A stretch of DNA of 64,000 bases. It comes from Sphingobacterium kitahiroshimense. Its GTDB lineage: Bacteria > Bacteroidota > Bacteroidia > Sphingobacteriales > Sphingobacteriaceae. The stretch is taken from assembly GCF_025961315.1 (NCBI RefSeq), contig NZ_JAOQNK010000001.1, positions 1,302,001 through 1,366,000 of the forward strand, read 5' to 3'. Every line of letters begins with the position of its first letter. The stretch's first letter is position 1. A program made the translations under genes and the position numbers. The notes under the pieces were generated by a model. That model saw nothing but the letters and a program-made list of their open reading frames with translations. It had not been told where the DNA came from and did no database searches. Positions 1 to 9,668 of the stretch are shown piece after piece.

Positions 1-48
1 AAGGCAGTTTTTAACAGCGAACTATTAGAAACAATAAATGTAAATTAA
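1..48 (+). CDS. 3' end of a gene cut by the window edge
   Basis: The first 15 codons read open in frame 1 and end in two consecutive TAA codons (46-51), giving a tail ending in ...LLETINVN. The piece is too short to identify, and a chance open frame cannot be excluded. Confidence 0.3.
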   Translation, partial: KAVFNSELLETINVN

Positions 49-488
49 TAAATAGCCATTATACCTGTCTGGCATTATATCATCAAGATTGCCTTGACTT
101 TATTATTTTTACGTAACTAATCAAGAGAAAATACCTAAAACGTATCGCGGAAAGATCACAACAGTAAAATCCTATAATTCAGAACGCTAAAAATAATAAT
201 GAACATCCCACTCATCACATAATAGTTAGTAATCCTATAATCTACCGAAATACTTGGAGCTTCAACCTGGTATTTCATTCTCCTATCTTTAATAATGTTT
301 ATTAAAAAAAAGGAAATTGGAAAACACTAGAAAAATAAAAAGCTAATAAGCGTAGAAATGATAATTTGAAATGAATATAAAATAATAGGTATATTGTTTA
401 TATTAAAATTCACTTTAACAAAAGTGTCATATCAGAAATAATTCAGACAATCCTATTATGCTTTGTATCTACAAAAAATAGAAACTAA
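49..488. other. Intergenic AT-rich stretch
   Basis: About 440 bases of AT-rich DNA with many stops in all frames. I see no RNA gene, hairpin terminator or relic. It presumably contains the promoter of the lipase relic that follows. Confidence 0.5.
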
Positions 489-1263
489 ATGTTAAAATAT
501 CCACTTATACTGATACACGGAACTGGAGCAAAAGACAACACTTTGTTCTGGGGAAGAATTCCAAAATTGTTAAAGGAGTTAGGAATTAATGTATTTTATG
601 GGTATACAGATGCTTGGGGCTCAATTGAAGATAATGCAAAGTTACTTCAATTAAGAATAGAAGATATAATCCATAAGACCGGTGCAGAAAAAATTAATTT
701 AATAGCGCATTCAAAAGGTGGCATTGACGCGCGCTTCCTGATTTCGACTTTGCAATATGGTCGAAAAATAGCTTCCTTAACAACAATATCAACGCCTCAT
801 CATGGTACTTTAATTGCAGATTATTTTTTAAATAACAGAACCTTCCAAAGTTCACTTGCGAAACGTACTCCCTGTTTTGGTCAAAATATTCGGTGACAAT
901 AACCCAAATATTTATAATGTAATAAATGAGCTAAGCATAAATTATATGGAAAGTTTTAATCAAAATAACTTAAATGATCCATTGGTATATTACAATAGTT
1001 ATGCATCTGCTATGGCTTCTAAAAAAGATGACTTCCTATACTCTTGGACATATCAGTATTTAATGAAGAACGCCGGAGAAAATGATGGACTTGTACCTGT
1101 GAAATCGGCAGTTTGGGGTGATAAATTTCAATTATTCACGGATAGTAGTCGTGGTATTTCACATGGTGAAATAACTGACATAAAACGGAGGAAAATTGGA
1201 GCATTTGACATTCCCGAGATTTACCGTAAAATAACCCATGATCTTTCTAAAAATGGTTTTTAA
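489..1263 (+). pseudogene. Lipase (alpha/beta hydrolase), frameshifted
   Basis: Two overlapping open frames together make one triacylglycerol-lipase-like protein of about 255 residues. The first (489-896) has the oxyanion HGTG motif (residues 10-13), the nucleophile elbow AHSKGG with Ser75, and STPHHGT. The second (open from about 832 and read to 1263 in another frame) supplies the acid residue in ENDGLVP (Asp77 of that piece) and the histidine in ISHGEI (His103). All three catalytic residues are therefore present but split over two frames. The shift must lie between about 832 and 890, where the frames overlap. No signal peptide is visible, so the product would be cytoplasmic or lack its N-terminus. 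Either the gene is recently inactivated or there is a one-base sequencing error; programmed frameshifting is unlikely, since I see no clear slippery site with a downstream structure. Confidence 0.75.
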
Positions 1264-1397
1264 TGGTATACTTCTGAAAAACATCATGTTTCTTAACTAG
1301 ATAGTGAAATCAAAATTATTTAATAAAATGCCTAACAATGGTGAATAAACATGGTTTGCTACTTTTTCAATATCTTCAAATAAAAGATTAACAAAAA

Positions 1398-1505
1398 GTT
1401 GTTTTTCAACAAGGAAATACCTTCAGAACGTCTGCTGGTTTTGATTCTATTATCAATCTCACAATAAATCTGATACCCAATTTCAAACTATGACATCAGT
1501 TTTTT
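1398..1505 (-). repeat. Relic of the NTF2-like gene family plus shared tail
   Basis: Positions 1398-1445 align, by eye at roughly three quarters identity, with the middle of the NTF2-like gene at about 3225-3270 (shared ...TTTTCAAnAAGGAAAnnnCTTC.GAACG...). Positions 1446-1505 match 24105-24165 closely, including a CTCACAATAA stretch and the sequence over the stop codon of the FMN reductase. The same composite therefore occurs twice in the window. It is non-coding now. Confidence 0.55.
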
Positions 1506-2012
1506 AAAGGCATCTACAAAATTTAATAGCGCAATATTTGTTTTAGAATCCGCTAAATGCCCTTTTTCATTTATTTTCCCTTTTATTCCAGAAATTAAAA
1601 GTGTAGTCTCTGTGGTGAAATTTGCCATTAAAGTTTCCATAATTAGCTGCAATTCTACATGTCCTTTTTCTCCATGAGCTGATGCTGTTATTATCCCCAA
1701 CGGTTTGCCAGAAAATACAGTTGTTGACACACACCATTCGATCACATTTTTGAGTCCGCTGGGAATACTGAAAACATACTCGGGTGTACAGATTAAAACC
1801 CCTTCAGCAATTTCAATTTCTTTTCTAAACTTTAAGATTTCTTCTGGTGTATTTTCGATAGAAAGTTTAGGATCAAAATGTGGAAGAGTTTTAAGATCAT
1901 TAAAAACTTTGATATTTAGAGTATCCTTTGTAAGGTCAACGATTAAAGCTATAAGCTTTTGATTTGAGGAATAGCTACTCGCACTACCATTTATTACAAA
2001 AATATTTTTCAT
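1488..2012 (-). CDS. NADPH-dependent FMN reductase family protein
   Basis: A 174-residue flavodoxin-fold protein of the NADPH-dependent FMN reductase family (ChrR/YieF-like), likely a cytoplasmic FMN-binding oxidoreductase acting on quinones, chromate or azo compounds. The N-terminal phosphate-binding loop GSASSYSSNQ lies at residues 9-18, and the second FMN-contact segment CTPEYVFSIPSGLKNVIEW is near residues 75-93. The length is normal for the family. It is transcribed away from the lipase and follows the GNAT gene on the same strand with a 29-base gap, so the two may share a transcript. Its last codons and 3' flank are repeated in degenerate form at about 24105-24165. The family assignment is solid; the substrate is unknown. 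Confidence 0.85.
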   Translation of the reverse strand: MKNIFVINGSASSYSSNQKLIALIVDLTKDTLNIKVFNDLKTLPHFDPKLSIENTPEEILKFRKEIEIAEGVLICTPEYVFSIPSGLKNVIEWCVSTTVFSGKPLGIITASAHGEKGHVELQLIMETLMANFTTETTLLISGIKGKINEKGHLADSKTNIALLNFVDAFKKLMS

Positions 2013-2041
2013 AAGTTATTTTAATCCTAAATTATTAAGAG

Positions 2042-2530
2042 CTAAATCGCCTTTTCATAACAATTGAAGACTCCTTTTCGAAAATTAACAGTTCCCACCA
2101 GATGATATCCTTTTTTTAAATAAACGGTATTGGCTGTTTCATTTAATGAAAAAGCATCAAAACGGATGGACTGGTATTTGTGTTCAACAGCATATTCTTC
2201 TGCATATCTGATCATTTTACTAGAAATTCCTTTTCCTTGAGCAGCTGGTTTTACATATAGACGATGAATCACAAGAAAGGGAATACTGGTATTCCAATTT
2301 AAGTCATTATATTCTTCATCACATTTTTCATTTAAAGCCATATACGCGACTAGCTCTCCCTGCTCTTCATAAATAAATGCCTGCTCCTTATCAATATCCT
2401 GTGTAAGTACCACCTCATTAGGATATTCTTGATCCCACTGGTCAACACCTTCACGCAACATATCCATCTTTACCTCCTCCAGCACCTTTGACGCTTGAAT
2501 AATATCGCTTTGAGTTGCTTTTCTAATCAT
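2042..2530 (-). CDS. GNAT family N-acetyltransferase
   Basis: A 162-residue single-domain GNAT acetyltransferase that would transfer an acetyl group from acetyl-CoA to an amine. The central strand reads IHRLYVKP and is followed by the acetyl-CoA pyrophosphate loop AAQGKGISSKMI (motif A, near residues 95-110). The C-terminal half has the usual LNETANTVYLKKGY helix-strand. The N-terminus begins directly with the fold, so the ATG at 2530 is a good start. It lies 29 bases upstream of the FMN reductase on the same strand. The acceptor substrate cannot be read from the sequence. Confidence 0.88.
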   Translation of the reverse strand: MIRKATQSDIIQASKVLEEVKMDMLREGVDQWDQEYPNEVVLTQDIDKEQAFIYEEQGELVAYMALNEKCDEEYNDLNWNTSIPFLVIHRLYVKPAAQGKGISSKMIRYAEEYAVEHKYQSIRFDAFSLNETANTVYLKKGYHLVGTVNFRKGVFNCYEKAI

Positions 2531-3000
2531 TTCGTTAACTATTGTTCTATTTTGAAATTTATGCTTGCAGAGCTTAAACTAATAATCATTTTAAAATATG
2601 GTTATTTAGCCTAAAACTTTCTACAGTTGTGTGTCGGATTAAATAGCATTAACCTTAATTTTCCCTATCCTAGTTGAAAGATATTATCAAATCTAACCAA
2701 GTCAAAACTACAATCTTTTTCTCATTTAACAAGTTCTGAAAGAAGTAAAATAAATGCTTGCTCCCGGTTAAGTTTTACGCTATGCAACAGCTTTAGAAAT
2801 GACAAATTAAGCCGATGTAGCTTCATTCTACTGTAGAATTGACATAATGCAACGAATTAAAATAAATTATGATGTCGACATTAGTGCGAGTTATTCCAGC
2901 TCTATATTTCCTTAGTATCAAAGTCACTTAACATTTTTTATTATCGGGAAGCAATAAAAGATATTCAATACTTTGTTAACGTGGTCTTGCTATCCAAAAC
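2531..3000. other. Intergenic region, nothing recognised
   Basis: About 470 bases between the GNAT gene and the terminator of the NTF2-like gene. No open frame, RNA gene or repeat that I can identify. Confidence 0.5.
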
Positions 3001-3030
3001 GAAAATAAAAGCCACATCGTGAAATGTGGC
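3001..3030 (-). terminator. Intrinsic terminator of the NTF2-like gene
   Basis: GCCACAT (3011-3017), a six-base loop and ATGTGGC (3024-3030) form a perfect 7-bp stem. Read on the minus strand it is followed by TTTTATTTTC. It begins two bases after the stop codon of the NTF2-like gene. Eroded versions of the same hairpin occur behind the other family copies. Confidence 0.85.
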
Positions 3031-3031
3031 C

Positions 3032-3472
3032 TTAACTAAATATATGATTAAACAGTAAATTACTTATACGAGTTGATGGATTGTGATACTTCCAGTTACC
3101 GCCTTCATTGACTAATGTCACGAGATCGGTTTTGGTAAAGTTTTCAAACTCCATGGTTACTTTGGCAATCATATATTCAACTGACTCCTGTAAGATGGTG
3201 GTACTAATTTTACAGTTGAGCTGCTCTCCTTTTTGCTTTTTCAAAAAGGAAACAACTTCTGAACGGCTATTGGTCTTATCTTCCGATGCCTGTACTTTCT
3301 GTTTGAAATCTGATGTAAACAACTGCTCCACTCCTGCCGATTGACCTGCTGTCATAACCGCAACGTAATGATCAATAGCTAGATCTGCTGTAGATAAATT
3401 AACTACAGCTTTTTTAGGGTTTGCTACCTCTGGTTTGCCTGCTGCCATAGTGAAAGTAGATACTGCGATCAA
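3032..3472 (-). CDS. Small secreted NTF2/lumazine-binding-like protein, start codon eroded
   Basis: The product is about 146 residues. After a hydrophobic Ala-rich N-terminus it has DLAIDHYVAVMTAGQSAGVEQLFTSDFK, then conserved strands ending in NEGGNWKYHNPS. This resembles the NTF2-like / putative lumazine-binding (PF12893-type) fold; that is an inference from pattern. The open frame extends upstream through a signal-peptide-like segment (KTLAKTFAAAALIAVSTFTMAAG) to about 3500, but no ATG is present there: an in-frame TAA lies exactly where MKK would be expected. Translation would have to start at the TTG at 3472 or at the ATG inside the signal segment, both of which damage the export signal. 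The gene may therefore be freshly inactivated. It has its own terminator and is the best-preserved member of a dispersed family in this window. Confidence 0.6.
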   Translation of the reverse strand: MIAVSTFTMAAGKPEVANPKKAVVNLSTADLAIDHYVAVMTAGQSAGVEQLFTSDFKQKVQASEDKTNSRSEVVSFLKKQKGEQLNCKISTTILQESVEYMIAKVTMEFENFTKTDLVTLVNEGGNWKYHNPSTRISNLLFNHIFS

Positions 3473-3808
3473 GGCTGCTGCTGCGAATGTTTTTGCTAAA
3501 GTTTTTTATCTAGATAATTTGTTATTTAAAGGTGATAAAGGCTATCATGAGTATAAATTCTGCAACTAATTACCAATGTACTCATGATGGTTCATAATGT
3601 TATATTGTTCTTAAGTTGCATCAGCCCCACATCCACCAACTCAAACCCTGATGCCTGCCTTGCAGTTGTTTCTAATTGTTCTTAATTGTTGATTCAAAAG
3701 TAGGACGTAAATCGTCCCTACCCTACGGCAATTAGACTAAACCAACTAAAAACTAGGTGAATGGTGGAAATGGATAGGTGAAATTAATTTGATTTTTTTA
3801 ATCTCGGC
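3473..3808. other. Upstream region of the NTF2-like gene
   Basis: Contains the lost signal-peptide start (to about 3500) and the presumed promoter region. Positions 3691-3719 (GATTCA...AAATCGTCCCT) resemble 43401-43429, which suggests another family trace there. No gene is seen. Confidence 0.45.
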
Positions 3809-5029
3809 TTACTGTTTGTTTTTTCGTCGAAAAGCAAAATAAATAATAATTGCACTAACTGACATTAATATGGAAGCTAAAAAAAATGGTGCTCCAGAAA
3901 ATTTAAATGGTGCTTTATCATGTGTAAAATAATAGAATAGGTTTGTCATAATCGGAGGACCTATTATAGAAGTCGCACTCATTAGACTGGTTAATGCCCC
4001 TTGAAGCTCACCCTGTTCATTTGAAGAAACATTTTTACTGATTAGTGATTGCAGTGCTGGTCCGCATATCCCCCCTAAAGCATAGGGTAAGAGGAAAATA
4101 AACATCATCCATCCTTCATTAGTAAATGCAAATAACATTAAACCCAATGCATATAATAACAACCCAAAATAGATACTTTTATGTTCTCCTAATTTAGGTG
4201 TGGTCCATCTTATTAAGAGTCCTTGTACTAATCCGGTCAATAAACCCAGTAAACCTAGTGATAGACCTACAACTCGCTCTGTCCAATTAAATTTATACAT
4301 GGTAAAAAAATGCCAGTTACTCTGTACAGCATGAAGAGCGATGTAGACCAGAATTAAAGCAAAAATAAGATTTGATATCTTTGACTGTTTTCTCAAAAAA
4401 TTAAATGTACCGATGGGATTAGCACGTTTCCAGTCAAATGAACGACGCTTATCTTTTTCTAAACTTTCTGGTAGTACAAATAACCCATAAAGAAAATTCA
4501 CCATACACAGCAGAGCTGCTGCATAAAAGGGAACTCGAGTTCCATAATACCCAAGTAAACCGCCAGTTACCGGTCCTAAAATAAATCCCAACCCAAAAGC
4601 AGCTCCGATTAGGCCGAAATTTTTCGTTCTATCTTCATCGGTGGATATATCTGCAATATACGCACTAGCTGTGGAAATACTTGCCCCGGTAAGGCCAGCA
4701 ATGATTCTTCCAAAAAATAACCAACCCATGGATGGTGCAAATGCTAACAGCATATAGTCAACTGCAAATCCAAAAAGAGAAATTAAAAGGATTGGGCGCC
4801 TTCCATATTGATCACTTAGATTTCCCACTATAGGCGCAAATATAAATTGGGTGATAGCATACGCAAACCCGAGCCATCCACCATATTTGGCGGCTTCACT
4901 AAGGTCACTATGGATAAATTCTCCAATGAGTTTTGGAACTACTGGGAGTATAATTCCCCAACCTGTAATATCAATCAACAATGTGATAAATATAAATCCT
5001 ATGGCCGCTTTTTTATCTGTTTTTCTCAT
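3809..5029 (-). CDS. MFS drug exporter, TetA-like
   Basis: A 406-residue, 12-helix major facilitator of the drug:H+ antiporter-1 type, closest in pattern to the TCR/TetA family of inner-membrane exporters. The N-terminus shows a TetA-like first helix ([16 protein letters not shown]), motif A in the first cytoplasmic loop ([14 protein letters not shown], near residues 70-83) and motif C in helix 5 ([13 protein letters not shown]). The ATG at 5029 starts right before helix 1. It lies 117 bases downstream of an AraC-type regulator on the same strand, which may control it. TetA-like family members in Bacteroidota often export substrates other than tetracycline, so resistance should not be assumed. 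Confidence 0.88.
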   Translation of the reverse strand: MRKTDKKAAIGFIFITLLIDITGWGIILPVVPKLIGEFIHSDLSEAAKYGGWLGFAYAITQFIFAPIVGNLSDQYGRRPILLISLFGFAVDYMLLAFAPSMGWLFFGRIIAGLTGASISTASAYIADISTDEDRTKNFGLIGAAFGLGFILGPVTGGLLGYYGTRVPFYAAALLCMVNFLYGLFVLPESLEKDKRRSFDWKRANPIGTFNFLRKQSKISNLIFALILVYIALHAVQSNWHFFTMYKFNWTERVVGLSLGLLGLLTGLVQGLLIRWTTPKLGEHKSIYFGLLLYALGLMLFAFTNEGWMMFIFLLPYALGGICGPALQSLISKNVSSNEQGELQGALTSLMSATSIIGPPIMTNLFYYFTHDKAPFKFSGAPFFLASILMSVSAIIIYFAFRRKNKQ

Positions 5030-5146
5030 GCAGTAAAAGTAAAAAGAGACAAAAGGAAGGTATTGACAATTTAATGGTATTTACATACAATCTGAAAGTT
5101 GATCTTATTTACCCATCAGTAACTGTTAAAAAACAACTATCATTAA

Positions 5147-6019
5147 TTATACGTTTCTGTAAGTTTTGGGAGATACCCCTACTGCTCTTTTAAAATATCT
5201 GCAAAAAACACTTGTTTCTTCGAAATGAAGCTCATTGCTTATTTCTTTAATGGATAGACTAGAGGATTTAAGTAATGTTTTAGCATGTAGAATGGTCAGA
5301 TGATCAATCCATTGTAAGGCAGATTTACCGGTTTTCTGTTTTAGAAAAGTAGAAAGATATTGCGGTGTTAAATGAAGTTTTTCAGCATAAAATGCAACGC
5401 TTCTATGCTGGTTAGCGTATTTAGATATAAGAAGATAAAAATCATCTATGATCTCATGTGTGCGGCTCTTTACTACGCTTTTGCTATGAGGTAAATTAGA
5501 ATATACTTCAGAAATCATATTTATTAAAACTAGAACAAGATGCCTTAGCATTTGTGTCTTATTGGAACTCGCTTTCTTGTGGTAGAAATTTTGTATAAGT
5601 GTCAGTAAATCATATTGGAGCTTTATTTCATCAGGTTGAAATCGGATAATAGGTTGCCATCTAATTTGCTCATTCATGACAAACTCGCGTAAAATGGGAA
5701 ATTCTGTAATAAAATCTAATGAAAGCCCAATTGTTATTATTTCTGCATGTTCACTCAATGACTTTGTTTCGATCATCAATTGCGGTTGTAAAACAGCAAT
5801 GTCACCCTCGTTTATTTCATATTCAAGAAAATGGATTTGCGATTTCATGGATCCTTTTATCATAAATCCCAATAATAAACCATCAAACAGACGACTATGA
5901 TTTGTGTATTTCTTATTTGGGTCGTTTTGCTGACTAAGAATTATTATCCCTTCCGTCTTTTCCGAAGGATCGAGATCATATAATTTATAGACATTATCCA
6001 AAGTTATAAATAGAGCCAT
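5147..6019 (-). CDS. AraC family transcriptional regulator
   Basis: About 290 residues with an N-terminal cupin-like sensor part (EGDIAVLQPQ) and a C-terminal double helix-turn-helix of the AraC/XylS type: the first HTH around FYAEKLHLTPQYLSTFLKQ and the second around SIKEISNELHFEETSVFCRYFKR, followed by GVSPKTYRN. The frame is open to 6055, but the stretch MLHVCFFFRH before the internal ATG at 6019 does not look like protein; MALFITLDNVYKLYD is the more natural start. The TetA-like exporter lies directly downstream on the same strand, so the regulator probably controls itself and the exporter. Confidence 0.85.
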   Translation of the reverse strand: MALFITLDNVYKLYDLDPSEKTEGIIILSQQNDPNKKYTNHSRLFDGLLLGFMIKGSMKSQIHFLEYEINEGDIAVLQPQLMIETKSLSEHAEIITIGLSLDFITEFPILREFVMNEQIRWQPIIRFQPDEIKLQYDLLTLIQNFYHKKASSNKTQMLRHLVLVLINMISEVYSNLPHSKSVVKSRTHEIIDDFYLLISKYANQHRSVAFYAEKLHLTPQYLSTFLKQKTGKSALQWIDHLTILHAKTLLKSSSLSIKEISNELHFEETSVFCRYFKRAVGVSPKTYRNV

Positions 6020-6217
6020 GTTCAAATGTCGGAAAAAAAAACACACGTGTAGCAATAGTCGCCAGGTACTATCCTAGAAATTGTATGTAAAGACAATAAA
6101 TTTGCAAAATTATATATCGAATAATTTACCTGCTTATATGTAAGAAGAAATGTTTGATCTGATACTAGCAATCCCTAATTTTGGAACAGTCAAAATTGAG
6201 CTTATTACCCCATTAAT

Positions 6218-7399
6218 CTACATCAAATATTTTTGCACATATACCATCAGCATCTGTTTTTTGTAGTCATTCATTCCTTCTGATATAAGGTTTATTTCCT
6301 TCTCGAACATTTTTTCATTTCTCATTTTGCGAAACTCCCTAGCGATCTCTAACCTGATTCTTTTCTTTAAGGAGATATTACCAAAAGGATCAAAATAAGA
6401 ATCTAGACGAGTCTTATCCTTAATACCATTCCAAGTAAAAACTGTAGTATCATCCGTGATGATGAGTAATTTTTGGTAATGGTCTAAAGCCTCTTTCGAT
6501 GATATTTTATTCAAAAAAAGATCAAATTTTACTTTAAAAAACTCCTTCTCTACTGATGTGGTCTTTTCTAAGTGCTCGAATGCGTGATCAATAATTTTAG
6601 GATTTATTTTATTAATATTAGACTGCATGCCAAGTAAGTTAAAAGACAATATAGCATAAGCATCTTCTAGTTTGAAATTTTTATTGATATCTTGCATACT
6701 TATTTCACCAAATGAAGAAGGCTGTATAACGGTATATCCATTTTCCGCTAGATTCTTCTCAATATCATTTTTGTGAAATGAGCCAATGACTACCAAAATA
6801 GTATCTTTCTCTGAATGATTTTCTAAAACTTTTTCAATCCGCTTGGCCTGTAGAAAAGTACGGTATAAAAACAGCCTCCTTGGAAAATCTAAACTCGTTT
6901 TTTGTGGATGTTGAGCATACCATTTCTCGATTCGGGGACCATAATCTGGAGAATCGGCAAAATAAAGCCCATCTTCAAAGTCGTTTTCTTCGCTAAAAAC
7001 TGTAAAGCCTAAAAACCCGCTTCTACTTCTGATAAATCGAGGAACCTCAAGATTCTTTACACCAAAAGCAAGATCCGAATCAGGTTCTGCCGGCAGCCAG
7101 TCTATTGGATGCAAAGGCTTCATTAAAGCTTTCGCATAAGGTACGACCACATATTGCTGTTCGTATGTAAATTCGTAAAAATCATTTTTTGTAAATTCTT
7201 CAGGCGATCTTTCAATACAAATTGCAGCTGGATCTACCTTATTGATAAACGCTCGTATTGCAGCAGGTTGCTGATCAAAGTTGATTAGCTGCGTAGAATG
7301 TCCGACACCGAGAACCACAACTTTTGGTTTTTGTGCATAAACTGAACAAATTATAATAAAAGAAAAAACAATTAAGAGAAACTTTGGCATCACATTCAT
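6218..7399 (-). CDS. Secreted DUF5694 / TraB-EreA-like protein
   Basis: A 393-residue protein with a clear Sec signal peptide (FLLIVFSFIIICSVYA, cleavage near residue 22). The mature part begins KPKVVVLGVGHSTQLI, continues with a conserved CIERSPEEF acidic strand and HPIDWLPAEPDSD, and later has VVIGSFHKNDIEKNLAENGY. A GxGH element, an ERxPEEF motif and a late GSFH are what one sees in DUF5694 and the wider EreA/ChaN/TIKI-TraB superfamily of metal-dependent hydrolase-like proteins. The assignment is by motif pattern only. The C-terminal 130 residues are helical and charged, without a recognised domain. It is transcribed alone, divergently from the next gene. Confidence 0.55.
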   Translation of the reverse strand: MNVMPKFLLIVFSFIIICSVYAQKPKVVVLGVGHSTQLINFDQQPAAIRAFINKVDPAAICIERSPEEFTKNDFYEFTYEQQYVVVPYAKALMKPLHPIDWLPAEPDSDLAFGVKNLEVPRFIRSRSGFLGFTVFSEENDFEDGLYFADSPDYGPRIEKWYAQHPQKTSLDFPRRLFLYRTFLQAKRIEKVLENHSEKDTILVVIGSFHKNDIEKNLAENGYTVIQPSSFGEISMQDINKNFKLEDAYAILSFNLLGMQSNINKINPKIIDHAFEHLEKTTSVEKEFFKVKFDLFLNKISSKEALDHYQKLLIITDDTTVFTWNGIKDKTRLDSYFDPFGNISLKKRIRLEIAREFRKMRNEKMFEKEINLISEGMNDYKKQMLMVYVQKYLM

Positions 7400-7588
7400 T
7401 TTTATAAATCATTAATTTGGCTAAAATACACAGTAATGTCAAAATCGGCAAGCCATGAGCAAAAATGTCCCCGGAAAAATAGCTTGCCCAATCAAAATAT
7501 TAATCGATTAAAAAAATAGAATGAATTCATTAATTTCATTATCTTGATAGGTGAAATATAATATTATTAAATTATAACTCAGCTAAAT

Positions 7589-8545
7589 ATGATATTGCCC
7601 AATTATACGCTTTTTCTAAAAAAAATAATAAAAGACATTTTATTATTACTTTTTATGAGTTATCCTTTGTTTTGTTGTTCTCAATATAAACTTAAGGATA
7701 CCACGCAGTTTATAGAAGATAATTTATCAGCTTATATGAACAGGTTGGATCAATATAAATTTAAAAATATACCGACAATTAGCAGAGAAGCAACTGTACG
7801 AATATTGATGCGTGAATATTATATTGATGAATTGGTCTCAGGAAATGATACGTTAAATAAGGATCATTACTATGCTCTTAACCATCACCTTTCACAAAAA
7901 TCATTAAATTCGCTCACCAGTCGTGATCTATTTAACTCCTGCATGATAGTACAAGAATATTATTCGCAAACTTGTGGTCGATTTGCTAGACTAAAATCAA
8001 CTGGTATATTTGGAATCTTTTACCGAGATGATATTCCTTTAGAATATTGGAGTCCCAGACAAATAAATTTGCTACGTAAGAATAGAAAAGAAATAATCGG
8101 TTACGTGAATCAAATGTGGTCCGATTTAAAATTTATTGGTGATAACACAAAAGATCTATTGGTCGAATTGATCATGTGGGAGCAGATCCCCAATATATTG
8201 AAGCAAATCGAAATATCTCCTGAAGATAATAGCTTATACTCATTATTAGTTCAAATTATGATGCGTGCAAAATTCACGACATTTGAAGCTTCAACTATTT
8301 ATGAAAAAATTTATGGACCAAAGAGATATGTAACGGGTACTGAGGAAAACCGAACAGCAATAATTGAAATGGCAAAAAAGTGTTTTATGGAGTTCAATGC
8401 GCTGCCACAATATACTGTACCTATTTATGTTAAGCAATCAAACCCTTCTTACTCTTCTGAAGGGCTTAAAGAGGAATTGATGACAAGAAAACAGGATTGG
8501 CCATTAAAAGAAGTTAAAACTCCTAAGTTTAAACTAAAAAAATAA
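7589..8545 (+). CDS. Secreted protein of unknown function
   Basis: 318 residues with a hydrophobic N-terminus (IIKDILLLLFMSYPLFCCSQ) that fits a Sec or lipoprotein signal; the cysteine pair before SQ could serve as a lipobox of poor quality. The mature part is rich in charged and aromatic residues, with IPLEYWSPRQINLLRKNRKE and a C-terminal KKW-like basic tail. I do not recognise a family. It is divergent from the DUF5694-like gene with a 189-base gap holding both promoters, and nothing else is co-directional nearby. Confidence 0.6.
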   Translation: MILPNYTLFLKKIIKDILLLLFMSYPLFCCSQYKLKDTTQFIEDNLSAYMNRLDQYKFKNIPTISREATVRILMREYYIDELVSGNDTLNKDHYYALNHHLSQKSLNSLTSRDLFNSCMIVQEYYSQTCGRFARLKSTGIFGIFYRDDIPLEYWSPRQINLLRKNRKEIIGYVNQMWSDLKFIGDNTKDLLVELIMWEQIPNILKQIEISPEDNSLYSLLVQIMMRAKFTTFEASTIYEKIYGPKRYVTGTEENRTAIIEMAKKCFMEFNALPQYTVPIYVKQSNPSYSSEGLKEELMTRKQDWPLKEVKTPKFKLKK

Positions 8546-8753
8546 TCTTTTGGGATTACTGCTTACATCAAAAAAAGTGTATTGATATCATATCCAATTA
8601 TAAATTCATTAATCTCTATTTGTGTACAATCTCAACCTAACTACTTATATTCAAAACTCAATAATTTCCAAAAAATAACCTCTCTCAGAGCTATAAAAAT
8701 ATTAGTGGAACCTTAAAAATGTTGTTCGCCAGATTCATCATGAAATATGTGCT

Positions 8754-9668
8754 CTAAAACAATAGCTTCCAAAGAGGCTTTCTTTTAAAAAGATGCCGAT
8801 ATTCTTGCAGGTATTCATCCATAATACGTGGTTTTCTAAAAATTATGTCAGTAATGGTATCGTTTTCCGGCTCCGGAACCTTAATTGCTAGATCATCAAG
8901 TTCAACAATATGCGTAGCTAGCCATCTGGGTAATTTTGATTTTTTAGTTAATTGACTAAATAATTCGTCAGGCGTAATATTTACATATTCGATTTTACAA
9001 CATGTTATGCGAGATAATTTTTCGGCCATTTCTAGGTTCGTAATAGCCTGAGGACCCGCAAGAACAATTGACCGTTGCTTTAATTCATCCGTTGCCAATA
9101 AACAATTTACTGCGACCGTTGCTACATCACGGCTATCAACGTAATTTCGCTTAGCATGACCTAAAGCGCCGTAAATTTTACCAAAATATTGAATTGTTAG
9201 TGCATTTCGTTCCCAATTTTGCATAAATGAATGTGGTCTTAAGCAACAGAAATCATCCATATTTTGTGAAAGATAGTCCTCTACTTTACTATGCCATTGG
9301 CTGACCTCTACTTTGGCAGGAGACTGAACTATAGGTGCAGACAATTTAACGATTCGTTTTATACCACTTTGTTTGGCAGCATCAATTATATTAATTTCCT
9401 GTTCAACCTGATCTGGAGATGTTGCAGTTAAAAGAAACAATGCATCTGCCCCAATACAAGCTTCTTTAAGTTGGCCTCTTGAATTTAAGTCGGCACTAAC
9501 ATAGGTTATATTCGAAGGTTGGGTACCTATCAGTACAGGATAAGGTCGTTCAGGACTTCTGAGAACCCCTCTTGCTATACAATCAGAATCTTTTAGTTGA
9601 CGCATTACTTCTCTTCCAACTGTACCTGTACATCCAAAAACAACTATGGTCGGCTTATTTTTTTTCAT
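8754..9668 (-). CDS. NmrA-like NAD(P)-binding protein
   Basis: A 304-residue atypical short-chain dehydrogenase of the NmrA/HSCARG type. The N-terminal dinucleotide-binding motif VVFGCTGTVGREV (GxxGxxG, residues 11-20) is followed by LRSPERP, where an Arg after the second strand favours NADP. IKRIVKLSAPIVQSP and LRPHSFMQNW are typical of the family. Members act as redox sensors or quinone/flavin reductases. It overlaps the upstream gene by 14 bases, so the two are translationally coupled at the end of the AraC-led run. Confidence 0.8.
   Translation of the reverse strand: MKKNKPTIVVFGCTGTVGREVMRQLKDSDCIARGVLRSPERPYPVLIGTQPSNITYVSADLNSRGQLKEACIGADALFLLTATSPDQVEQEINIIDAAKQSGIKRIVKLSAPIVQSPAKVEVSQWHSKVEDYLSQNMDDFCCLRPHSFMQNWERNALTIQYFGKIYGALGHAKRNYVDSRDVATVAVNCLLATDELKQRSIVLAGPQAITNLEMAEKLSRITCCKIEYVNITPDELFSQLTKKSKLPRWLATHIVELDDLAIKVPEPENDTITDIIFRKPRIMDEYLQEYRHLFKRKPLWKLLF

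Noticed and set aside
3809..5029. Calling the MFS gene a tetracycline-resistance determinant
   Set aside because: Only the general TetA-like family pattern is visible; family members export many substrates.
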